A DNA stretch of 64,000 bases from Pedobacter sp. AK013. GTDB lineage: Bacteria > Bacteroidota > Bacteroidia > Sphingobacteriales > Sphingobacteriaceae. The notes under the pieces are model-generated. The model was not told the DNA's origin. It worked only from the letters and a program-made list of their open reading frames with translations, and did not search any database. Positions within the stretch are counted from its first letter, which is position 1; every line of letters starts with the position of its first letter. This document shows, in pieces, positions 17,415 to 26,184 of this stretch. Made by a program: the position numbers and the translations under genes. The DNA is taken from NCBI RefSeq assembly GCF_014205835.1, contig NZ_JACHCQ010000002.1, positions 62,001 through 126,000 of the forward strand, given 5' to 3'.

Positions 17415-18605
17415 ATGAATGCTGATGCAATAATTATTGGAGCAGGTGCTTGCGGATTGATGTGTGCTGTGCAGGCAGGCTATCTGGGTAAGAAAGTAAT
17501 TGTGCTCGAGAAAAACGAAAAACCTGGTGCTAAAATTTTAATTTCCGGAGGCGGTCGCTGCAATTACACCAACCAATTCGCATCAGCTGAGCAATTTATA
17601 TCTGCTAACCCGCATTTTATTAAATCTGCTTTCAATCAGTGGACGGTTGACGATACAATTGGCTTTTTTGAAACATATGGCATAACAGGAAAAGAAAAAA
17701 CTTTAGGCCAATTATTTCCAGATGATAAAAATGCAAAAGATGTTGTTCAGGTTTTTACTTCCATCTGCGAAGATTTGGGACAGGAAATTAGGTGTAATGC
17801 CGATGTAAAAGATATTGAAATATTACCTGAAGCCTTTAAAGTAAGTTATGAGAAAAACGGGAAAACAATTGTTCTAACTGCTCAAAAGTTGGTGATTGCA
17901 ACGGGAGGCTTACCCATTCCAAAAATGGGCGCTACCGATTTTGCCTTACGCTTTGCGAGGAAACATAACTTAAAAATTATTGAAACTGCACCCGCCCTGG
18001 TTCCGTTAACCATTACCGGAAAGGATGAAGAATGGTTTGCACAGCTTTCGGGGAATGCTGTTTTTTGTGAAGTAAGCAACGACGAAATTTCGTTTGAAGA
18101 AAATATACTCTTTACGCATTGGGGATTAAGCGGCCCCGCTATTTTGCAGATTTCTTCTTTTTGGAGGAGAGGAGAAACTGTTAATCTCAATCTGTTGCCA
18201 CACCAGGATATTGTTTTGTTATTAGATGTTGAAAGAAAAAATAATGGTAAAACTTTACTGTCAACGTTATTAAACAGGATTTATACCAAGAAGTTTACCG
18301 ATGCATTAGGTAAGTTTTTGCCTTTAAATAAGCCTGTTGCAGCCCTAACAAAATCAGAGATTTATTTAATTGAACAAACGATCCATCACTTTAAAGTTAA
18401 ACCTGCGGGCGATAAAGGTTATGATAAAGCCGAAGTAATGCGTGGCGGAATAGATACGAACGAAATTTCTTCTAAAACCCTCGAATGTAAAAAAATACCC
18501 AATCTGTTTTTTGGTGGCGAATGTTTAGATGTTACCGGTTGGCTGGGAGGCTATAATTTTCAATGGGCCTGGGCCAGTGGTTTTGTAATTGCGCAGAATT
18601 TGTAA
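17415..18605 (+). CDS. BaiN/HI0933-type FAD-dependent oxidoreductase
   Basis: 396 aa from the ATG at 17415. The N-terminal dinucleotide site IIIGAGACGLMCAVQAG is followed by GGGRCNYTN. Mid-protein motifs are ATGGLPIPKMGATDFALRFA and THWGLSGPAIL. The C-terminal FAD-contacting motif is GGECLDVTGWLGGYNFQWAW. These are the diagnostic blocks of the HI0933 / BaiN flavoprotein family. The BaiN name comes from bile-acid 7-dehydroxylation in clostridia, but most members, including this one, have no known substrate. It is divergent from purK with overlapping promoters. Confidence 0.9.
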   Translation: MNADAIIIGAGACGLMCAVQAGYLGKKVIVLEKNEKPGAKILISGGGRCNYTNQFASAEQFISANPHFIKSAFNQWTVDDTIGFFETYGITGKEKTLGQLFPDDKNAKDVVQVFTSICEDLGQEIRCNADVKDIEILPEAFKVSYEKNGKTIVLTAQKLVIATGGLPIPKMGATDFALRFARKHNLKIIETAPALVPLTITGKDEEWFAQLSGNAVFCEVSNDEISFEENILFTHWGLSGPAILQISSFWRRGETVNLNLLPHQDIVLLLDVERKNNGKTLLSTLLNRIYTKKFTDALGKFLPLNKPVAALTKSEIYLIEQTIHHFKVKPAGDKGYDKAEVMRGGIDTNEISSKTLECKKIPNLFFGGECLDVTGWLGGYNFQWAWASGFVIAQNL

Positions 18606-18888
18606 TCTCCGTCACCCTCAATTTATTTCATGGGCTATCCAGGCCGCTCATTTTTTTAACGGCGTAGCCGTCAATAAGGCCGATGAAACCTGATAGTTTT
18701 GTAAGTCGCCCTACTTAGACGTCCTCAGGTGACTCAGGTAGTCTATATCGTTTTGGAAATGAGCGCTGTAATACTTCGGATTTGCAGCCCTGCTATCGTT
18801 CCAAGTCCTCACTCGTTCCTCGCTCCGGGCTTTCCACTTTATCAGGTTTATTTAACCTAAAACAGTGGTTTTTAGGGGCGAGCTAAAA
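18606..18888. repeat. Repeat-rich intergenic stretch with partial mobile-like element
   Basis: No ORF is supported. The start (18611-18632, CCGTCACCCTCAATTTATTT) is a decayed CTGAA-type repeat. From about 18750 (TTTTGGAAATGAGC, then GCAGCCCTGCTATCG, CGCTCCGGG, CTTTCCACTTT) the sequence follows the 252-bp element at 30771-31022 at reduced identity. It looks like a decayed or truncated relative. The alignment was done by eye. Confidence 0.45.
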
Positions 18889-18923
18889 TAAACCTCGCAG
18901 GTTTTGAAAACCTGCGAGGTTTA
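18889..18923. terminator. 17-bp perfect inverted repeat, bidirectional terminator
   Basis: Two arms (TAAACCTCGCAGGTTTT and its complement, 18889-18905 and 18907-18923) pair perfectly around one central base. It lies between the flavoprotein gene and the convergent gene ending at 18929, so a terminator role for both is likely. AACCTCGCAGGTTTT-type palindromes are common intergenic repeats in Bacteroidota. Confidence 0.7.
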
Positions 18924-18928
18924 GTCCT

Positions 18929-19645
18929 CTACAAATAAACATTTGGCATAATTTCCCAGGCCCAGGGTTTTTTAAATGTTTTAAAAGTCCTCAATTGCGA
19001 AAAATACAAAACTTCACTTGTTTTGTGGTTTGCAATATCTCTTCTGTGCAGATTGCCAACAGTAGTAAATAATTCTCGGGTTTTAAAATCATAAACCCTT
19101 TCGGTCATATCACCATTATTTTGGTTGTAATAAAGATTGATTGCACTGGTTAAAAACCAGTCTTTATTTTCGAATTTAAAGGTATAACCTAATTCCCAAC
19201 GCCATTCAGAACCACCCTGGAAACGGAGATAAAGTTGTTGATCTTTAATTGCAATCTGCTGTAATGGATCTCCCAACTTTCCACCTTCTTCAGAACGTAA
19301 AATGAAATCGTTATTCTGTGTAGATAAATAATAACTTCCTGATGGTTTATCTTTAAAAAAAATGGCTAAGATTCTTGGTTTCTGCGTTTCTTTTATAATA
19401 TCGCTATTATTATCACCATATACACGCGTTTCATCTATTGTTTTATTATACTCAAAAACTACGGCTAAATCGTCTGAGGCGTCGTTGTTTAAATCGCCAT
19501 AAACCTGGTCTATAACCGTCCAATTGGCAGGGGTAAGTTGTTCAACAGAAGATCCTTGTGCTTTAATTTTGGGGAAAATAAATGTTTTTTGCGCAAAGCA
19601 TATTTGCGCACAGAGCATCAGGATGTAAAGACAAAAAACTTTCAT
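18929..19645 (-). CDS. Secreted protein of unknown function with FG-GAP-like acidic loop
   Basis: 238 aa with a signal peptide (MKVFCLYILMLCAQICFAQ). The mature part is beta-rich. YGDLNNDASDDLAVVFEY near residue 48 resembles the calcium-binding loop of FG-GAP or VCBS repeats (DxNxDxxxD), but only one copy is seen, so a propeller is not implied. Later text such as LQQIAIKDQQLYLRFQGGSEWRW suggests a sandwich domain. Related proteins are found in Bacteroidota as uncharacterised exported proteins. It is a single gene, ending at a strong hairpin. Confidence 0.65.
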   Translation of the reverse strand: MKVFCLYILMLCAQICFAQKTFIFPKIKAQGSSVEQLTPANWTVIDQVYGDLNNDASDDLAVVFEYNKTIDETRVYGDNNSDIIKETQKPRILAIFFKDKPSGSYYLSTQNNDFILRSEEGGKLGDPLQQIAIKDQQLYLRFQGGSEWRWELGYTFKFENKDWFLTSAINLYYNQNNGDMTERVYDFKTRELFTTVGNLHRRDIANHKTSEVLYFSQLRTFKTFKKPWAWEIMPNVYL

Positions 19646-19722
19646 TCAGGTAGAAAACGTGTTGATTTATGATTAAAACGTTTGGTTTCGGCTTTTAGTT
19701 TAATTGAATCGTATGCCAATAG

Positions 19723-19783
19723 ATTCGTTGTGCTGAATTCATTTGAGTATCTTATAAACCGTGAAATAAATTCAGGGTAACGA
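19723..19783. repeat. CTGAA-type inverted repeat, copy 4
   Basis: The left arm (TCGTTGTGCTGAATTCATTT) and the reverse complement of the right arm (TCGTTACCCTGAATTTATTT) match at most positions, forming a ~60-bp fold-back. It lies in the promoter region between two divergent genes, about 40 bases before the radical SAM start, instead of at a 3' end. Confidence 0.5.
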
Positions 19784-19825
19784 CTGTATAAAAAATCCCG
19801 TACTTTTGCAGAAAAACAATTCCTT

Positions 19826-22042
19826 TTGAAAACCGAAATATTTGCCATTACGCCACCGTTTACCCAACTGAATACCCCATATCCAGCAACAGCGTATATA
19901 AAAGGTTTTTTGAATACCAAAAAAATTAGTACAACACAAGCAGATTTAGGCATTGAAGTAATTTTGGAATTGTTCTCTAAAAAAGGATTACAAAATTTAT
20001 TTTGTTACACCGAACGGAGTCAAAGTGTAGACAATCAAAAGTCTAAAAGTGAAAATTCCAAACGTATTTTTGCGCTACAGGATGAATATCTAAAAACAAT
20101 TGATGCCGTAATTGCATTTTTGCAGGGCAAGAACCCAACTTTGGCTTTACAGATTTGTAGCAACGACTTTCTTCCGCAAGCATCACGTTTTTCGCAGTTA
20201 GAGGAACTAGACTGGGCCTTTGGCGCTATGGGTACACAGGATAAAGCAAAACATCTGGCTACACTTTATCTTGAAGACATATCTGATTACATAGTAGAAT
20301 GTGTTGATGAAAATTTTGGCTTTAGCCGTTATGCCGAACGTTTAGGCAGAAGTGCAAATTCTTTTGACGAGTTATATGCTGCCTTATCAAAAGAACCCAC
20401 TTATATTGATCAGATACTAATCTCAGTTTTAAAAGAGAAAATAGAAATAGTTCAACCTAAATTGTTCCTGATTTCGGTTCCTTTTCCGGGTAATCTATAC
20501 AGTGCTTTCCGCTGTGCACAGTGGATAAAAGCCAATCACCCCGAAATCAAAATTTCGATGGGCGGTGGTTTTCCAAATACTGAATTAAGATCTTTATCAG
20601 ATGCACGTGTTTTTGAATTTTTCGATTATATCACTTTGGATGATGGTGAGTTACCGATCGAATTGTTATACCATAATATTACACACCCCATTCCGGCAGA
20701 GGCCCACTTTTATAAAAGGACTTTTCTGTTTGAAAATGGCAAAGTAGTTTACCGTAACGATGCTTTCAGAAATGATTATAAACAAGCTGATATAGGCACA
20801 CCAGATTATACAGGATTGCTTTTAGATAAATATATTTCGGTAATCGAAATTGTTAACCCGATGCACCGCATGTGGAGCGATGGGCGTTGGAACAAACTCA
20901 CCATGGCACATGGTTGTTATTGGGGCAAGTGTACTTTCTGTGATATTTCACTGGATTATATTAAAGTTTACGAGCCTGTTGCTGCTAAATTGATTGTTGA
21001 CCGCATTGAGGATTTATACGCTAAAACCGGACAAAATGGATTCCATTTTGTAGATGAGGCAGCACCACCAGCGTTAATGCGTGAAGTGGCCCTTGAAATT
21101 ATCAGAAGGAAACTGGCGGTTACCTGGTGGACAAATATCCGGTTTGAGAAAAGCTTTACGCAGGATTTATGTTTGTTGTTAAAGGCGTCGGGCTGTATTG
21201 CGGTTTCAGGTGGATTGGAAGTGGCATCTGACCGTTTATTGAAACTGATTGATAAAGGTGTAACGGTAGAACAAGTAGCAAAGGTTACCCGTAACTTTAC
21301 CGAAGCGGGGATTATGGTGCATGCTTATTTAATGTATGGTTATCCTACTCAAACGGTACAAGAAACGGTTGATAGTTTAGAGATGGTGCGCCAGCTGTTT
21401 GAAGTTGGGATATTACAATCTGGCTTTTGGCACCAGTTTGCGATGACCGCACATAGCCCTGTAGGCATGTATCCAGAAAAATTTGGAGTGGTTAAAGAAA
21501 CCGAAGCGATTGGGACTTTTGCCAATAACGATATTAATTATACCGATAAAACCGGGATAGACCACAATAAATTCAGCTATGGGTTGAAAAAATCTCTTTT
21601 CAATTTTATGCACGGTATCTGTTTTGATTACGAACTGCAGGATTGGTTCGATTTTAAGATCCCGCGGACTAAAATTCCTGCAGATTTTATTGAGAAGGCT
21701 TTAAATGATACGGATCATTTTAATACCAAACCAACAGCAAAAGTAGTTTGGATAGGGGGGAAACCATCAACCGATTATTTTACCAAATCGAAAAAAGGAA
21801 ACACCCGGGAAATGGCTTCACTTACTTTTTACGATAAAAAAGAAACTGTTACCGTTCAAACGAACAAAAAAGAAGGTGAATGGTTAACATCCATCTTAAA
21901 TAAAATTTCGATCTCAACTGAAAGAGTATATACTTTTCAAGAGATTAAGGCCGATTTTGAGACAGAATTGGATAACTTTGAGCTTTTCTGGTATTCTAAA
22001 CCGATCAACACGCTTAGGGAATATGGCCTTTTGGTTTTATAG
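19826..22042 (+). CDS. B12-binding-type radical SAM protein, CX4CX2C, TTG start
   Basis: 738 aa. The only start that keeps the conserved IFAITPPFTQLNTPYPATAY N-terminus is TTG at 19826. A TACTTTTG -7-like box at 19801-19808 fits a very short leader. Residues about 150-260 resemble a cobalamin-binding Rossmann domain (PKLFLISVPFPGNLYSAFR, ISMGGGFPNTELR). The radical SAM core follows with Cys364, Cys369 and Cys372 in CYWGKCTFC, a CX4CX2C spacing instead of CX3CX2C. A later domain follows residue 600. Residues 60-80 (CYTERSQSVDNQK...) look like an inserted repeat. Methyl transfer or complex rearrangement is the usual chemistry, but the substrate is unknown. Confidence 0.8.
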   Translation: MKTEIFAITPPFTQLNTPYPATAYIKGFLNTKKISTTQADLGIEVILELFSKKGLQNLFCYTERSQSVDNQKSKSENSKRIFALQDEYLKTIDAVIAFLQGKNPTLALQICSNDFLPQASRFSQLEELDWAFGAMGTQDKAKHLATLYLEDISDYIVECVDENFGFSRYAERLGRSANSFDELYAALSKEPTYIDQILISVLKEKIEIVQPKLFLISVPFPGNLYSAFRCAQWIKANHPEIKISMGGGFPNTELRSLSDARVFEFFDYITLDDGELPIELLYHNITHPIPAEAHFYKRTFLFENGKVVYRNDAFRNDYKQADIGTPDYTGLLLDKYISVIEIVNPMHRMWSDGRWNKLTMAHGCYWGKCTFCDISLDYIKVYEPVAAKLIVDRIEDLYAKTGQNGFHFVDEAAPPALMREVALEIIRRKLAVTWWTNIRFEKSFTQDLCLLLKASGCIAVSGGLEVASDRLLKLIDKGVTVEQVAKVTRNFTEAGIMVHAYLMYGYPTQTVQETVDSLEMVRQLFEVGILQSGFWHQFAMTAHSPVGMYPEKFGVVKETEAIGTFANNDINYTDKTGIDHNKFSYGLKKSLFNFMHGICFDYELQDWFDFKIPRTKIPADFIEKALNDTDHFNTKPTAKVVWIGGKPSTDYFTKSKKGNTREMASLTFYDKKETVTVQTNKKEGEWLTSILNKISISTERVYTFQEIKADFETELDNFELFWYSKPINTLREYGLLVL

Positions 22043-22104
22043 GCTGCTTAAGTTCATTCTAACGAGTGTAAACGTAGGTTCAATTAATGCTTTACCCAAT
22101 TCGA

Positions 22105-22233
22105 TCGTCATGCTGAATTTATTTCAGCATCTTTCAAGCTATTAACACCCTGAAATGAATTACCTTCGGTGAGCTCGCTTAAGGCTCGGTTTACTGCGTA
22201 GCTTTCCGCTGTGCTACAGGTCAGGGTTGACGA
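22105..22233. repeat. Composite interspersed element, copy 2 (with CTGAA hairpin)
   Basis: Starts with the hairpin CGTCATGCTGAATTTATTTC/AGCATCTTT (22106-22134) and continues through the inverse of 11121-11210 (TTACCTTCGGTGAGC, CTTAAGGCTCGGTTTACTGC, GTAGCTTTCCGC, CAGGTCAGGGT). The outer ends are TCGTCA and TGACGA, a 6-bp terminal inverted repeat. It lies between the convergent radical SAM gene and the minus-strand 87-aa gene. Confidence 0.7.
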
Positions 22234-22281
22234 CCCCTTATAAAAAAGTTAAGATAGAACTGCAAGAACAATCATAAATTA

Positions 22282-22545
22282 CTACATCTTCATTTTAAAA
22301 TGCGTTAGAAAATAAATGATACAAATGAGTACAATTGAATTTAAGATTAATAGCAACCACGAAATAACCGATTTTCTATCTTTCATTACCGCTATAAAAG
22401 AAGTAATATAAGCCATTGCAATCAGCGCCAGGAAAAGGTTTACCGTTTGGATGCCCAAAATATAATATCCACTGTATGAAAAAACAAGAAGACTCAATAT
22501 TAAAAAAATCGCTGAAGCAGCAGCATATAGCTTGTTCGGTTTCAT
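22282..22545 (-). CDS. Small membrane protein, three helices (87 aa)
   Basis: 87 aa from the ATG at 22545. A longer frame reaching 22674 would run into the end of the upstream amidohydrolase gene and lacks membrane character there. Three hydrophobic segments are visible: IFLILSLLVFSYSGYYIL, TVNLFLALIAMAYITSFIAV and VISWLLLILNSIVLICIIYFL. Short charged loops separate them. No family was recognised. It follows the amidohydrolase gene by 52 bases on the same strand and may be co-transcribed with it. Confidence 0.65.
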   Translation of the reverse strand: MKPNKLYAAASAIFLILSLLVFSYSGYYILGIQTVNLFLALIAMAYITSFIAVMKDRKSVISWLLLILNSIVLICIIYFLTHFKMKM

Positions 22546-22597
22546 ATTATGCAAATTACCTGTTTTGAAGTGCTTATTTATATTTTGACCATAAAAA

Positions 22598-25500
22598 TTA
22601 ATCGCAATGTGGAACAGTAAAAGTCCAGGTTTCTGATTCTCCGTTTGGAATAATATAGCCGTTTCCTTTGGCATTTTCGAACCACAGTTTCCCCCGCAGT
22701 TTTTCTCTCGTTCCCACTTCGTTTAAGGTGGCACTATCATAAAGCCGCCCGTTGATCATTACATATTTGATTTTTTCCGAATTACGGATATCATCCAAAG
22801 GATTGGCATCCATAATCACCATATCGGCCAGTTTGCCTACTTCAAGCGAGCCGATTTCTTTGTTCATGCCTAAATAACTTGCACCATTTAATGTTGCTGC
22901 CCTAATGGCCTGCAGTGGACTAAAACCACCCTGCACCAACATCCACAACTCCCAATGTGCGCCCAGACCTTGAATCTGTCCATGTGCACCAAGGTTAACC
23001 TTAGTACCACCATCAGCAATTTGTTTGGTTGCTTTGGCAATATCGATGTGGTTATAATCACTATATTCTGAAGTTGTTCTACGTCTTGCTCGCGCGTCAA
23101 CGATCGAGCGAGGGGTGTAAGTCATCAATTTTTCGTTTTCCCAAACATTGGTTCTATCGTACCAATAATTTTCTCCCCATTGGCCACCATAAGCCACAAT
23201 TAAAGTAGGAGTGTAGCCCACTTCAGTATTGTTCCACAGCGTGGTTACATCTTTATAAACCGGTAAAACAGGAATACTGTGTTCAATTCCGGTATGCCCA
23301 TCTGCAATCATATTCATGTTGGTGAAAAAAGTAGAGCCACCCTCTGGCACAACTTCCATATTTAACTGACGGGCTGCTTCTAAAATCTGTTGACGCTGCT
23401 CCCTACGTGGTTGATTATACGATTTAACAGAAAATGCACCAACAGCTTTTAACCTACGCAGGTTAGCCAGTGCATCATCCAAACTATTAATCACCACTTT
23501 AAAGTCGCCATCTGCACCATATAGAATCGATCCTGTGGAATAAACCCTCGGACCAACCATTCTGCCAGCTTTAAGCATTTCACTCTGGCTAAAAACCATT
23601 TCGGTATTGCTAGATGGATCGTGTGAAGTGGTTACACCAAAAGCCAGATTAGCCATATAACTCCAATCGTTCTGTGGTGTTATTCCATCTGGGCTGGTGC
23701 GCAAGTGGGCATGAACATCAACAATGCCTGGCATAATGGTTTTGCCATTAACATCTATTACTTTAGCATTGGCTGGAATGCTTACCGCATCTGCTTTTCC
23801 TATTGCGGTAATTTTATTTCCATTGGTTATGATGGTTCCATTTTCAATTACTTCGTCTCCTTTCATAGAAATAATCCTGGCTCCTTTGAGGGCTACTATT
23901 CCAGTAGGCACGTCAGACTTTAATACCAGATTAATGTCGATAGCAGATGCTTCGGTTTTAGGTGTATTTCCATCAAAATTGAAGGCATTGTTTACATCAA
24001 TGGTGAAATATTTCGGTCCTAATGTCCAATGCAGGTTTTTACTATCGGCACTCCATTGAATATATGTTCCGCCATCGGTAGTCACTTTTGTAACCGGAAT
24101 GGCCTTATTACCTGCTGATGCATCTTGTGCTGCACCAATATTAATCATCGGTGTGATATAAACGTTAAATAATTCATTAAATGCTACCCATTTATTATCC
24201 GGACTGATAACAAACTGATTAGCATATTGAGAAGTGAAATGTGTTCTTTCGTTGGCACCGTTTAAATCGATACTTTTTAGCGCTTTTTTACCATCAGCAT
24301 AACTCTGGAAATAAATGCGTGTATCAGTATTATTAAACTGTGGCCGGATTCCATTATCTAAAATCAAAGTTTTAGCACCACCATTGGCTGGCATTATAAA
24401 AATACCTGTTCCTCGGCCATAGTTATAACCCAAAACATCGTTGCCACTTCCTTTTCTGAAAACGATTTTATCTCCTTTTGTTGAATATTGAGGAGAGTAA
24501 TAAAAACCTTTTTCATCGCTTAGCATAATGGTTTTCCCCGATTTTACGTCTGTCCGTTTTATTGCTCCCCGTAATTCATCACTCCAGGTGGTATAAACAA
24601 CATATTTTCCATCAGGGCTAAAGGCCGGTTCAAATTCGAAATCCAGTCCATTGGTTAACCTTTCTGGTGTTCCGGCTGGCAACTCTTGTTTGTATAAGTA
24701 CCCTGCCGCATTAAAAACAATTATTTTTCCATCAGGCGAGGTAGTTAACTGTCTTAACATTTTGGCTGAAAATTCGTTATTGAAAACCTGCTGTTCAAAA
24801 TGTAAGGCTTTTTGTACCGTTTGAATAGTATTCGCTTGAAAAGGAATGGTGCTGTTGATCAACGTGCCGATTTCCGTTTTTCTAATTTTTCCTTTTGCAT
24901 AAAAAACGATGCTTTTGCTATCTGGAGTCCATGCAAAATTTGGGTATACACCGAAAATAGCCCATGTTTCCTGCTGATCATGAGATAAATCTTCATTTAC
25001 AGGCCATTCTTCACCCGTTTTCAGGTTCTGCACATATAAGGTAGATTTTAACCTAACACGCTTTACAAAAGCTATTAAATTCCCATCCGGAGAAACTTGT
25101 GGCCTACAGGCCCCTCCTTGCTCATTAATTAAGGTATTTAATTTTCCTGAAGTCAGATCCAGTTGACGGATGGCATAAATGGTTCCGTTAGGATCTTTGC
25201 TGTACTCAAAATTAGGGCCTGGACTCACATCTTCACTAAAGTAAACATATCTGCCATCTGGCGAAACATTGGGCTCACCTGCATCTTGCTGGTCGTTTTT
25301 GCGTTTAGTTAACTGTACACCATCGCCACCGTTTATGCTATACATCCACATTTCGCCAGCACCTAAAGAACGGCTTGCTGTAAAGTGTTTTCTTGCAATT
25401 ACGTACTCGCTGTTTGGCATCCAGGTAGCATTATTCAGTAACCTGAAGTTCTCTTTAGTAATCTGTTTTTTGCCAGAACCATCACGGTTCATGATCCATA

Positions 25501-25825
25501 TGTTATCTCCACCGCTTTTATCGCTCGTATAGGAAATATATTTTCCGTTAGGGCTAAACCTGGGCTGAACATCCCATGCAGCACCCCCGCTAATCAGCTT
25601 TGCCACACCACCAGTGATTGGCATTACGTAGATATCGCCCAATAGATCAAAAGCAATTTCCTGCCCATCGGCGCTTACATCGAGATTCATCCAGGTGCCT
25701 TCATCAGTATTTAAAGTGAAGTTTTTGGTTGTTCCCAGGTATTTTTCAATGTCCCATTTCTTTTCCTGGGCATTAGCGTTGAAAAATAATAAGGAAAGAG
25801 CAGAGAGAAAATAGAGGTGTTTCAT
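22598..25825 (-). CDS. Secreted TolB-propeller / amidohydrolase fusion
   Basis: 1075 aa with a signal peptide (ends NANAQ). Residues about 30-640 contain repeated WD40-like PD40 blades (SPNGKYISYTSD, SPDGRYVYFSED, SPDGKYVVYTTW), forming TolB-like propellers. Residues about 655-1070 are a metal-dependent amidohydrolase: IMPGIVDVHAHL carries the HxH metal pair (near 704-706), DGHTGIEHSIPVLP and NLGAHGQIQG follow, and EVGKLADMVIMDANPL is the typical C-terminal return strand. Such fusions are frequent in Bacteroidota and are probably periplasmic or secreted enzymes acting on peptides, imides or similar amide substrates. The exact substrate is unknown. Confidence 0.9.
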   Translation of the reverse strand: MKHLYFLSALSLLFFNANAQEKKWDIEKYLGTTKNFTLNTDEGTWMNLDVSADGQEIAFDLLGDIYVMPITGGVAKLISGGAAWDVQPRFSPNGKYISYTSDKSGGDNIWIMNRDGSGKKQITKENFRLLNNATWMPNSEYVIARKHFTASRSLGAGEMWMYSINGGDGVQLTKRKNDQQDAGEPNVSPDGRYVYFSEDVSPGPNFEYSKDPNGTIYAIRQLDLTSGKLNTLINEQGGACRPQVSPDGNLIAFVKRVRLKSTLYVQNLKTGEEWPVNEDLSHDQQETWAIFGVYPNFAWTPDSKSIVFYAKGKIRKTEIGTLINSTIPFQANTIQTVQKALHFEQQVFNNEFSAKMLRQLTTSPDGKIIVFNAAGYLYKQELPAGTPERLTNGLDFEFEPAFSPDGKYVVYTTWSDELRGAIKRTDVKSGKTIMLSDEKGFYYSPQYSTKGDKIVFRKGSGNDVLGYNYGRGTGIFIMPANGGAKTLILDNGIRPQFNNTDTRIYFQSYADGKKALKSIDLNGANERTHFTSQYANQFVISPDNKWVAFNELFNVYITPMINIGAAQDASAGNKAIPVTKVTTDGGTYIQWSADSKNLHWTLGPKYFTIDVNNAFNFDGNTPKTEASAIDINLVLKSDVPTGIVALKGARIISMKGDEVIENGTIITNGNKITAIGKADAVSIPANAKVIDVNGKTIMPGIVDVHAHLRTSPDGITPQNDWSYMANLAFGVTTSHDPSSNTEMVFSQSEMLKAGRMVGPRVYSTGSILYGADGDFKVVINSLDDALANLRRLKAVGAFSVKSYNQPRREQRQQILEAARQLNMEVVPEGGSTFFTNMNMIADGHTGIEHSIPVLPVYKDVTTLWNNTEVGYTPTLIVAYGGQWGENYWYDRTNVWENEKLMTYTPRSIVDARARRRTTSEYSDYNHIDIAKATKQIADGGTKVNLGAHGQIQGLGAHWELWMLVQGGFSPLQAIRAATLNGASYLGMNKEIGSLEVGKLADMVIMDANPLDDIRNSEKIKYVMINGRLYDSATLNEVGTREKLRGKLWFENAKGNGYIIPNGESETWTFTVPHCD

Positions 25826-26184
25826 TGTATATTGGATGGTTATTTGAACAATTCGTGTATTTTTCTTTGAAGTAGTTATTTATTGAAATGTATTTGTCTC
25901 AACACCGTTGAGAGTTTTTATGATTTATTTAAACCACGATAAGCGTCATTTCGAGCGAAGTGCAACGAAGTCGAGAAATCTGTCTCGAGATAGATCTCTC
26001 CATTCCACTGCGTTCCAGTCGAGATGACGTTTTTTTATGAATTCGACCTTCAAATTGCGTTTCTAACATGTAATCTGTCTTAAATGCCAAAGTTAATAAT
26101 CTTTTCTAAAGATGATTTTTTCAATTTCCAACAATAATAAGTGGCGATTTTGGATTAAATGTATAGTTTTGATACCGCCGATTT
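25826..26184. other. Intergenic region before recQ
   Basis: No ORF is supported. It holds an 86-bp hairpin repeat at 25944-26029 and a perfect -7 box TAGTTTTG at 26164-26171, 13 bases before the recQ ATG. No matching -33 element lies at the usual distance. The rest is plain AT-rich sequence. Confidence 0.5.
25944..26029. repeat. Interspersed hairpin repeat (TTTCGAGCGAAGTGCAACG type), copy 1
   Basis: The left arm CGTCATTTCGAGCGAAGTGC and the right arm, whose reverse complement starts CGTCATCTCGACTGGAACGC, fold back over about 38 bases with mismatches. The same element recurs at 44932-45021. This copy lies between divergent genes (the amidohydrolase and recQ). Confidence 0.75.

Noticed and set aside
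23724-24059. 111-codon frame opposite the amidohydrolase gene
   Set aside because: It is antisense to a conserved catalytic domain. The hydrophobic composition is explained by reverse codons of Ile/Val-rich strands.
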